DNA from: Alphaproteobacteria bacterium
Lineage (GTDB): Bacteria > Pseudomonadota > Alphaproteobacteria > Rhodobacterales > Rhodobacteraceae
DNA: 64,000 bases
Direction of reading: 5' to 3'
Assembly: GCA_030425395.1 (NCBI GenBank)
Contig: JAUIAS010000001.1
Location: 124,001-188,000 of the forward strand
The notes under the pieces were generated by a model. The model was not told the DNA's origin, made no database searches, and saw only the letters and a list, made by a program, of their open reading frames with translations. Both the position numbers and the translations under genes were made by a program. Positions 35,474 through 42,989 of the stretch are shown piece after piece. Position 1 is the stretch's first letter, and each line of letters starts with the position of its first letter.

Positions 35474-35704
35474 TCAGCGGACTGCCCGGCGACGGATTTC
35501 CCAAACCAGCAAAAGTGCCGCCATAACCGCGGCTACTGCCAAGGCACCCGATGCCGCGTCAATCTCAGGGACAGCCGCGAATTTGTTCTTACCCAAGCCG
35601 TAGGCATTACCATTTCCGTTGCCTTGCGCCAAAGACGCAGTGACAGCCAAGGTCCAGACAGCCGCTCCAAGAGTGGTGGCTTTGATTACGTTCAGGATCT
35701 GCAT
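35474..35704 (-). CDS. VPEID-CTERM sorted small surface protein
   Basis: The 76-residue precursor has a signal peptide (about 1-25, ending near SLAQ), a very short glycine/asparagine-rich middle (GNGNGNAYGLGKNK), then VPEID, a hydrophobic segment ALAVAAVMAALLLVW and the basic end EIRRRAVR. This tripartite C-terminus is the VPEID-CTERM signal, recognised in alphaproteobacteria by the exosortase E/protease fusion. The mature part would be only about 20 residues. GGAGG precedes the chosen ATG by 5 bases. No exosortase is in this window. The function is unknown; a surface or matrix role is inferred. Confidence 0.82.
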   Translation of the reverse strand: MQILNVIKATTLGAAVWTLAVTASLAQGNGNGNAYGLGKNKFAAVPEIDAASGALAVAAVMAALLLVWEIRRRAVR

Positions 35705-36313
35705 GGCGACCTCCAACAACTTTCTGTATTCTGAATATAATAATCGACTGCCCCGATTTTAAGATCCGGCAGCGGAAATTCGCGCAAAAGCCCCCAAAGC
35801 TGACCTGACGTAATACAAATATCGTGGCCCCTGACGCAGCGCAGAGCGTTCATCCCAAAATGATACATTTGGGTTTCTGAAAGTCAGGAGCCCCATCAGA
35901 CCCAGCCAACCCGGTGAATGCCCCAACGAAACATTCTGCCCAAAGGCCCAATATCGAGTGAATTTTGGCAGAAAGTGCAGCTTCCCCCCCAAACGCCGAA
36001 GCACGGCCATACCCGCGGTCGAAGTCGCGCATATGGTGGACAGAGATTTTCAAACTCATCAGCCAAGCAAAACGGCCAATCAAAAACGCCGGAAGACCGG
36101 CTCGTCTGCGTTCTTTCAAAGAAAACCCCATTCCGGCTATCTAAAAATACAAAATGACTTTGTTGCCTGAAATTTTTTGCCCGCCTCGCGCAACGGCTCA
36201 ACACAATGTCAATCAAATTTCGCCTTGGCGGTCATACGTCAACGCAGCGCATACTGGCATCCGCCCCACAATCGTGGCAGGACTCCTCCAACAGGGTTCA
36301 CGGAGCGCACAAC
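35705..36313. other. 609-base intergenic region before polA, no supported gene
   Basis: The region is more AT-rich than its surroundings. The first 60 bases probably hold the VPEID gene promoter. A bulged hairpin CCCAAAATG/CATTTGGG lies at 35854-35873. Open frames of 70-106 codons exist on both strands at 35759-36216, but none has a good ribosome site, family resemblance or typical codon use. It may contain a small RNA or a relic. The polA promoter should lie within 36180-36310. Confidence 0.45.
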
Positions 36314-39118
36314 ATGACATTCGGCAAGGGCTGCCATCTGCATCTGATCGACGGATCAGCTTTCATTTTCCGCGCCTACCATGCGCTGCCACCACTGACC
36401 CGCAAATCCGACGGCCTGCCAATCGGAGCTGTGTCCGGCTTTTGCAACATGTTGCATCGCTATGTCGAAGGGAACACCGGCCCAGATGCCCCAACACATG
36501 TTGCGGTCATTTTTGACAAAGGCAGCCATACGTTCCGCAACGATCTCTATGACCTTTACAAAGCCAACCGCGAAGAAATGCCCGCCGACCTTCGCCCGCA
36601 AATTCCGTTGACCCGCGAAGCGACCCACGCCTTCAACATCGCGTGCAAAGAGTTGCAAGGCTATGAGGCCGACGACATCATCGCCACCCTGTCCTGCCAA
36701 GCCCGCGACGCGGGTGGACGGGTGACAATCATCAGCTCTGACAAGGACCTGATGCAACTGGTCGGTGATGGCGTCGAAATGCTGGATGCGATGAAAAACC
36801 GCCTTATCGACCGCGACGGCGTATTCGAGAAATTTGGCGTGTTCCCCGAACGGGTTGTCGATGTGCAAGCCTTGGCTGGCGACAGCGTCGACAACGTTCC
36901 CGGTGCGCCGGGGATCGGCATCAAAACAGCTGCCCTTTTGATCAATGAATTCGGAACACTGGAAGAGTTGCTGGACCGTGCCGAAGAGATAAAGCAGCCC
37001 AAACGCCGGGAAACCCTGCTAAGCAAGCGCGATCAAATCGAGCTTTCAAAAAAACTGGTCCAGCTTGATTGCAACACGCCGCTGGATTTTACACTTGATG
37101 ATCTCGAGGTGCGCGAACCCGATCCAAACACGCTGCTTGGGTTCTTGGCGGAAATGGAATTCCGAACCCTGACCAAACGCATCGCGGAAAACCTGGGGGC
37201 CGAAGCGCCCGTAATCTCGGACGCGCCCGCATCCGTGGAGGACAACACCACAAATACCGCGCCCGAAATGCCCGAATTCAAGGACGCACAATACGACTGT
37301 GTGCGTGATGTTGTAACGCTCAAGGCATGGATCGACCGTATCAAACACCGGGGCCATGTCGCAGTTGACACAGAAACCACCGGGCTGAACGAGATGATCG
37401 TCGATCTCGTCGGCATTTCTCTATGCGTGGAACCGGGCCATGCCTGCTATGTCCCGCTGACCCACAAGGCAGGTGCGAGCGACGATCTTTTCGGCTCCGA
37501 AGAACTCGCCGAGGGACAGGTTGCCGTTCGCGATGCACTCGCCCTTCTGAAACCCGTGCTCGAGGACGCCGCAATCCTCAAGATCGGGCAGAACATGAAA
37601 TACGATGCCAAGATATTTGCCCGTCACGATATCACTGTGGCCCCCGTCGATGACACGATGCTCATGTCCTATGCTATGCACGGCGGACTGCACGGGCATG
37701 GCATGGACGCGCTCAGCGAACGTTACCTGTCGCACACGCCCATTCCGATCAAGCCGCTTCTGGGGTCGGGCAAATCCGCCATCACATTTGATCGTGTCCC
37801 GATGGAAGACGCAACGGCCTATGCCGCCGAAGACGCCGACATCACGCTGCGGCTTTGGCAAACATTCAAACCGGACTTGCATCGCGCTGGCGTCACCCGC
37901 GTCTATGAAACGCTCGAACGTCCCATGATCCCGGTTCTGACCCGAATGGAGATGTCGGGAATTAGAGTAAACCGCGATACCCTGTCACGCATGTCCAATG
38001 CCTTTGCTCAAAAGATGGCCGCACTGGAATCTGAGATACACGAACTCGCCGGGGAAAACTTCAATGTCGGCTCACCCAAGCAGCTGGGTGAAATCCTGTT
38101 CGACAAGATGGGCCTCGAAGGCGGCAAACGCGGCAAAACCGGAGCATACGCCACCGGCGCGGATATTCTCGAAGATCTCGCCACCGAACACGAACTCCCA
38201 GCGCGGGTTCTGGACTGGCGACAATTGTCCAAGCTGAAATCGACCTATACCGACGCGCTGCAAGATCACATCAACCCGGATACAGGGCGCGTGCATACCT
38301 CTTACGTGATCTCGGGCGCATCCACGGGGAGATTGGCGTCGACCGATCCCAACCTTCAGAATATTCCAATACGTAGCGAGGAAGGCCGCCGCATCCGCGA
38401 AGCATTCGTAGCCGAGGAGGGCAAATGCCTCGTTTCTCTCGACTACAGCCAGATCGAATTGCGCATTCTTGCCCACATCGCAGATATCGAGGCGCTGAAA
38501 CAAGCGTTCCGCGAAGGTCAGGACATCCACGCTGCCACTGCATCGGAAATGTTCGGGGTGCCACTGGATGAAATGACAGCGGAGATTCGCAGGCAGGCCA
38601 AAGCCATTAACTTCGGTGTGATCTACGGAATCTCAGGCTTCGGTCTGGCCCGCAACCTGCGCATCCCTCGCGCAGAGGCCCAGAGCTTTATCAACCGGTA
38701 CTTCGAACGCTTTCCCGGCATTCGCGACTACATGGATGCAACCAAGGCGTTCGCGAAGGAAAATGGATTTGTAGAAACACTGTTCGGTCGACGAATCCAC
38801 ACACCAGAAATCGGTGCCAAGGGTCCCCGCGCCGGGTTTGCGCAGCGCGCCGCGATCAATGCGCCCATTCAGGGAACCGCTGCCGACGTGATTCGTCGGG
38901 CAATGATCCGCATGGATGCGGCCATTGAGGACCTGCCCGCCAAGATGTTGCTACAGGTTCACGATGAACTTCTTTTCGAGGTTGACGAAAACGCAGCCGA
39001 TCAACTGATCGAACGGGCCAGAGATGTAATGGAAAACGCCGCAAATCCGGTCGTTCACCTCGACGTAAAGCTGGTGGCGGACGCAGGACGTGGCGCAAAC
39101 TGGGCCGATGCCCATTGA
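36314..39118 (+). CDS. polA: DNA polymerase I
   Basis: The 934-residue enzyme fills gaps in repair and removes RNA primers. Residues 1-300 are the 5' nuclease. The 3'-5' exonuclease domain is intact: Asp352 and Glu354 in VDTETTGLNE, then IGQNMKYDAK and YAAEDADITLRLW, so proofreading is expected. The polymerase domain has Asp710 in LDYSQIELR and Asp884 in QVHDELLFEV. GGAG lies upstream of the chosen ATG MTFGKGCHLH; an in-frame ATG at 36206 lacks support. The gene is alone and converges on an RNA methyltransferase. Confidence 0.97.
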   Translation: MTFGKGCHLHLIDGSAFIFRAYHALPPLTRKSDGLPIGAVSGFCNMLHRYVEGNTGPDAPTHVAVIFDKGSHTFRNDLYDLYKANREEMPADLRPQIPLTREATHAFNIACKELQGYEADDIIATLSCQARDAGGRVTIISSDKDLMQLVGDGVEMLDAMKNRLIDRDGVFEKFGVFPERVVDVQALAGDSVDNVPGAPGIGIKTAALLINEFGTLEELLDRAEEIKQPKRRETLLSKRDQIELSKKLVQLDCNTPLDFTLDDLEVREPDPNTLLGFLAEMEFRTLTKRIAENLGAEAPVISDAPASVEDNTTNTAPEMPEFKDAQYDCVRDVVTLKAWIDRIKHRGHVAVDTETTGLNEMIVDLVGISLCVEPGHACYVPLTHKAGASDDLFGSEELAEGQVAVRDALALLKPVLEDAAILKIGQNMKYDAKIFARHDITVAPVDDTMLMSYAMHGGLHGHGMDALSERYLSHTPIPIKPLLGSGKSAITFDRVPMEDATAYAAEDADITLRLWQTFKPDLHRAGVTRVYETLERPMIPVLTRMEMSGIRVNRDTLSRMSNAFAQKMAALESEIHELAGENFNVGSPKQLGEILFDKMGLEGGKRGKTGAYATGADILEDLATEHELPARVLDWRQLSKLKSTYTDALQDHINPDTGRVHTSYVISGASTGRLASTDPNLQNIPIRSEEGRRIREAFVAEEGKCLVSLDYSQIELRILAHIADIEALKQAFREGQDIHAATASEMFGVPLDEMTAEIRRQAKAINFGVIYGISGFGLARNLRIPRAEAQSFINRYFERFPGIRDYMDATKAFAKENGFVETLFGRRIHTPEIGAKGPRAGFAQRAAINAPIQGTAADVIRRAMIRMDAAIEDLPAKMLLQVHDELLFEVDENAADQLIERARDVMENAANPVVHLDVKLVADAGRGANWADAH

Positions 39119-39134
39119 TCTACCGAAAAGGAAA

Positions 39135-39191
39135 GGGGGCTCTGCCCCCGGCCCTTCGGGCCTCCCCCGGAGTATTTTGAGCCAGAAGAAG
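39135..39191. repeat. GC-rich double-hairpin intergenic repeat (Rhodobacteraceae type)
   Basis: Two tandem hairpins, GGGGGC-TCT-GCCCCC (39135-39149) and GGCCC-TTC-GGGCC (39150-39162), are followed by TCCCCCGGAGTATTTT and GCCAGAAGAAG. I recognise this arrangement as a sequence dispersed after genes in many Rhodobacteraceae genomes. It lies 16 bases after the polA stop and may terminate it. Confidence 0.75.
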
Positions 39192-39238
39192 CGCAACGGT
39201 TTGTTAACCTTAACGTGCCCCTGCTTCTTTCTCGTTCC

Positions 39239-39257
39239 AAATACCCCCGCCGGAGGC
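39239..39257 (-). repeat. Second GC-rich intergenic element, inverted
   Basis: On the minus strand it reads GCCTCCGGCGGGGGTATTT, the other common form of the same repeat class, 15 bases after the stop of the minus-strand methyltransferase gene. Both convergent genes therefore have their own copy. Confidence 0.6.
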
Positions 39258-39272
39258 GGTTCGCCATTTGCC

Positions 39273-40388
39273 TCACGCGATTGGTCCGGTTTGATAGAGC
39301 TTGATCTTGAGCCCACCAAGCGGCACGGGCGGAGAAGTCTCAGCAAAATTCAGCCCAGTTGCCCGCGCCAGTGACGGTTCGCTTGTCACCATGCCCAAAC
39401 GCCAACCGCGAAACCGGGTCTTGAGGGTTTGGCCAAGCGCGCCGTAAAGGGCAAAGAGAAGCTTTTTGTTGCCGATCCTCGCCCCGTAAGGCGGATTGAC
39501 CATGACAATCCCCTTGGGGCCTTCCGGCGGATTTAGATCGCTGATCGGCGCACATGAAAAGTCGCAATACGCGGCCACGCCTGATCTTTCCGCGTTGGCC
39601 GAGGCCATTCGCACCGCACCCGCGTCCCTGTCGGAGCCGTGAAACCGGATCTCGGGCCTCCTTTGCGGCGTATGATCCTTGAGTGTTGCCCAGGTGGCTG
39701 GGTCAAAACCGGCGAGATCCTGAAAAGCAAACGCGCGTGAACGACCGGGAAAGAGGCCGGCAGCGATCTCCGCCGCTTCGAGGATAAAGGTGCCCGACCC
39801 GCACATAGGATCGACGATGGGGACATCGCCACGATACTCACAGGCGCGCAGGAACAAAGCGGCGAGAGTCTCGCGCAGCGGAGCCTTGCCCACCGCCTCT
39901 TTGTGGCCCCTGCGATGCAGTGGCTCACCAGAGGTATCCACCGAAAAGGTGCAGAAGTTGTCTTCGATACGGGCGCGAACCAGCACGGGCGCATCCTGTG
40001 CGATCTGCGCGCCGGTGGTTTCCGTAATCGCTGTCTTTATCCTCTGCGCGGCAGCCCCCGCGTGGTAAATCTTGGAGCGTTTGCAATCAACCTCGACCCG
40101 CACTGCAAGATCCGGGCGCAACGTTTCCGCCCAGGGGAATTTGTGCGATCGCTTGTCAAGTTGCGCCAAGTGGAACACCGGAAACCCGCCGATCCGCAAA
40201 AGCACCCGTGATGCCCCGCGCAACACGAGGTTGGCGCGCATTGCTTCTGTCCGGTCGCCGGTCGTCAGAACTCCGCCGGGAACGACACGCGGGGTGTCAA
40301 AACCTGCGTCGGTTGCTTCCTGACACAACAGATGTTCAAGGCCCGGCACACAGGCCAGAAAAATTTCGGTTGGAGTATTATCAGACAT
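39273..40388 (-). CDS. THUMP-domain class I RNA methyltransferase (RlmL N-terminal-like)
   Basis: The 371-residue enzyme has a THUMP RNA-binding domain at about 40-150 and a Rossmann methyltransferase domain with the SAM motif VDPMCGSGTFILEAAEI near 192-208 and the catalytic NPPYG near 296-300, the N2-guanine type. It resembles the first half of E. coli RlmL (23S rRNA m2G2445). ATG codons at 40400 and 40445 are alternatives; the ribosome site is poor for all. A DUF1285 gene is upstream on the same strand, 66 bases away. Confidence 0.9.
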   Translation of the reverse strand: MSDNTPTEIFLACVPGLEHLLCQEATDAGFDTPRVVPGGVLTTGDRTEAMRANLVLRGASRVLLRIGGFPVFHLAQLDKRSHKFPWAETLRPDLAVRVEVDCKRSKIYHAGAAAQRIKTAITETTGAQIAQDAPVLVRARIEDNFCTFSVDTSGEPLHRRGHKEAVGKAPLRETLAALFLRACEYRGDVPIVDPMCGSGTFILEAAEIAAGLFPGRSRAFAFQDLAGFDPATWATLKDHTPQRRPEIRFHGSDRDAGAVRMASANAERSGVAAYCDFSCAPISDLNPPEGPKGIVMVNPPYGARIGNKKLLFALYGALGQTLKTRFRGWRLGMVTSEPSLARATGLNFAETSPPVPLGGLKIKLYQTGPIA

Positions 40389-40454
40389 ACCCCAGCCCAT
40401 AGCCGGAAAATCAGGTATCGGCGAGAACAAACCGCCCTTGCCCAAAGTGCCGTT

Positions 40455-41036
40455 TCAGGTGGCTCCAAGCTCGTCTGACGGAATAATCGGAAAGAACGTG
40501 CCATCGGACCACAAGCCAAACCACCCATCGTGATGCGCCCCAAGCTCAACCAGACGATAAAAACTCTTGCGGTCTATCAAAGCCTCAAGCCCGGCGCGCA
40601 CGTGCACATATGGCGACGGTTCACCTGTTTTCGGATCGCGCGTGACCCGGATCGGATTGTCGGCTCCCGCCACGGCATAGTCGCCGACGTGGGTTTCAAA
40701 GGTCAGTCGTTGCCCTTCTTCACCATCGGTCGCAGTGAAATCCACCGCCAAAAATGGTGCGTCATCAACAGTGATCCCCACTTTTTCGACGGGGGTGACA
40801 AGAAAATATTTGCCGCCTTCGATCTTGAGAATAGAAGAGAACAACCGGACAAGCTCGAACCGCCCGATTGGCGTGCCAAGGTAGAACCATGTGCCGTCCC
40901 GCGCGATGCGGATATCCAAATCGCCGCAAAAGGGCGGGTTCCAAAGGTGAACGGGTGGCAATCCCTTGGTTTTGGTCGCCCGAACCGACGCCGCAAGGCC
41001 TTCGGCTGACGGGGTAACGGGTTTTTGTCCGCTCAT
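40455..41036 (-). CDS. DUF1285 domain protein
   Basis: The 193-residue cytosolic protein matches DUF1285: LPPVHLWNPPFCGDLDIRI near 25-43 and WFYLGTPIGRFELVRLFSSIL near 48-68, then PFLAVDFTA and SYVHVRAGLEA-like C-terminal strands. The biochemical role is unknown. The start MSGQKPV was chosen by family appearance; ATG 41048 is 4 codons longer. It is divergent from the MoxR operon, with about 70 bases between, so a shared control region is likely. Confidence 0.88.
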   Translation of the reverse strand: MSGQKPVTPSAEGLAASVRATKTKGLPPVHLWNPPFCGDLDIRIARDGTWFYLGTPIGRFELVRLFSSILKIEGGKYFLVTPVEKVGITVDDAPFLAVDFTATDGEEGQRLTFETHVGDYAVAGADNPIRVTRDPKTGEPSPYVHVRAGLEALIDRKSFYRLVELGAHHDGWFGLWSDGTFFPIIPSDELGAT

Positions 41037-41106
41037 TACTTTTGCCATTTCCGTTTCACGTAATACACTCTGTACCAATGCATATATGCTTTGCGAAAGG
41101 AAAGTC

Positions 41107-42114
41107 ATGTCCGATACGGATGAACTGGTCGCTGAAATCGAGGCGCTGGAAGAGAAACTCGCCCAGGCCAAGGCCTCAATCACCCGCCGGTTCATCGGGC
41201 AGGAACAAGTGGTTGACCTGACCCTGACCGCGTTGCTGTGCGGCGGTCATGCGCTGTTGATCGGTTTGCCCGGTCTGGGCAAGACACGGCTGGTGGAAAC
41301 CCTGTCCACGGTTATGGGTCTCCATGGCAACCGGGTGCAATTCACGCCCGACCTGATGCCCGCCGATATTCTGGGCTCCGAGGTTCTCGACACTGCAGAG
41401 GATGGCACGCGATCGTTCCGGTTCGTGCCCGGCCCGATTTTTTGCCAACTTCTTATGGCTGATGAAATCAACCGCGCAAGCCCACGCACCCAATCGGCGT
41501 TGCTTCAGGCCATGCAGGAACGGGTCGTTACCGTTGCAGGGCAAGACCGTTCCTTGGGCGCACCGTTCCATGTTCTGGCAACACAAAACCCGATCGAACA
41601 AGAGGGCACCTACCCCTTGCCGGAGGCACAACTCGACCGATTTCTTGTTCAGATCGACGTGCGGTATCCCGACCGCGAGACGGAACGCGACATTCTTTTG
41701 GCGACAACTGGCGCGGTAGAAGATCAGGCCGTCGAAGTGTTCTCCCAAGAAGAGTTGATTGCAGCGCAGACGCTGCTGCGGCGGATGCCAGTTGGCGAAT
41801 CGATCGTGGATGCCATCCTCGATCTGGTCCGTGCATTCCGGCCAGAGGAGCCCTCCGTTTCGGACCGGGTTCGTGAAACGGTCGCATGGGGCCCTGGCCC
41901 ACGTGCAGCACAGGCGCTGATGCTGACGGTTCGGGCCCGTGCCCTGCTGGAAGGGCGGCTTGCCCCATCGCTGGACGATGTGATTGCTATGGCTCAACCT
42001 GTTCTGAGCCACCGTATGGCGCTGAATTTTGCGGCACGGGCACGGGGTGACAGCCTTGCGGACCTGATCGAAACCACAGCCACGGCACTTGGCCGGACCG
42101 AGGCTGCTGCGTGA
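41107..42114 (+). CDS. MoxR-family AAA+ ATPase
   Basis: The 335-residue chaperone-like ATPase has Walker A GLPGLGKT at 53-60, Walker B LMADEINRASPRTQ near 119-132, sensor 1 in LATQNPIEQEGTYPLPEAQ and an arginine-finger region later. MoxR proteins act with VWA-domain partners to assemble or activate periplasmic complexes. AAAGGA precedes the ATG. It leads a four-gene operon with DUF58 and two membrane proteins and overlaps the next gene by GTGA. Confidence 0.95.
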   Translation: MSDTDELVAEIEALEEKLAQAKASITRRFIGQEQVVDLTLTALLCGGHALLIGLPGLGKTRLVETLSTVMGLHGNRVQFTPDLMPADILGSEVLDTAEDGTRSFRFVPGPIFCQLLMADEINRASPRTQSALLQAMQERVVTVAGQDRSLGAPFHVLATQNPIEQEGTYPLPEAQLDRFLVQIDVRYPDRETERDILLATTGAVEDQAVEVFSQEELIAAQTLLRRMPVGESIVDAILDLVRAFRPEEPSVSDRVRETVAWGPGPRAAQALMLTVRARALLEGRLAPSLDDVIAMAQPVLSHRMALNFAARARGDSLADLIETTATALGRTEAAA

Positions 42115-42989
42115 TACCTTCTTCCGCCCTCAGGCTGAGATCGGAAGAAGAGGCAAGCCGCCTGCCGCCGCTTCTTGCGCGTGCTGAGCATCTGGCCGGG
42201 ACAGTGCTGCTGGGCGACCACGGGCGGCGGCGTGCGGGGCTGGGTGACGATTTCTGGCAATATCGTCCTGCCCAGCATGGCGACAGCAGGCGCATGATAG
42301 ATCACCGTCGGTCCGCGCGCGGGGATGCACAGTTCGTTCGAGAACGCGAATGGCAGATCGCGCAATCCGTGATGATGTGGGTGGATCAGGGCGCATCCAT
42401 GCGGTTTTCGTCCGCCCCTGATACCATTCCAACAAAGGCCGATCGGGCGCGTGTTCTCGGGTTGGCGACCGCGATCCTGCTGGTGCGCGGAGGCGAAAGG
42501 GTAGGCCTGACAGGCACTGCATTGCCACCACAACGCGGCAACGCCCAGATCCTGCGGCTGGCGGATGCCTTCAGCCAAGATAGCGCAGTTGAATACGCAC
42601 CGCCGGAACATCGCGCCATGATCCCTCATGCACGCGCGTTTTTTGTGTCGGATTTTCTGGGCGATATGACAGATGTCCGACTGGCTTTGACCAAAGCAGC
42701 GGACAGGGGTGTTCGCGGGGTTCTGCTTCAGGTGCTGGATCCGATCGAGGAGGATTTTCCCTTCAGCGGGCGCACCATATTTGAAAGCGTTGGCGGCAGT
42801 GTTGTTCACGAAACGCTCAAGGCTGGCGATCTGCGTGGTCGATACATCGAACGGCTCGCCCGGCGACGGGACGAACTGACACAACTTTGCGCAGCTACCG
42901 GATGGCAGATGGGCCATCATCACACGTCACAAAGCGCGCAGTCCGCTCTTTTGTGGATTTATCGGGCGCTGGACGGGGGAACCCAATGA
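42111..42989 (+). CDS. DUF58 domain protein
   Basis: The 292-residue protein starts with GTG overlapping the MoxR stop. It shows the DUF58 sequence DDFWQYRPAQHGDSRRMIDH near 44-63 (usually R.Y..GD..R.IDW), which leads into a VWA-like fold with VMMWVDQGASM near 87-97. It lacks membrane segments, as do some DUF58 proteins that work with MoxR. The MIDAS motif is not complete (MWVDQGASM instead of DxSxS), so metal binding is doubtful. The function is inferred from the operon. Confidence 0.9.
   Translation: MIPSSALRLRSEEEASRLPPLLARAEHLAGTVLLGDHGRRRAGLGDDFWQYRPAQHGDSRRMIDHRRSARGDAQFVREREWQIAQSVMMWVDQGASMRFSSAPDTIPTKADRARVLGLATAILLVRGGERVGLTGTALPPQRGNAQILRLADAFSQDSAVEYAPPEHRAMIPHARAFFVSDFLGDMTDVRLALTKAADRGVRGVLLQVLDPIEEDFPFSGRTIFESVGGSVVHETLKAGDLRGRYIERLARRRDELTQLCAATGWQMGHHHTSQSAQSALLWIYRALDGGTQ

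Noticed and set aside
42111-42989. Functional MIDAS metal site in the DUF58 protein
   Set aside because: The expected DxSxS pattern is not seen, so no claim of metal binding is made.
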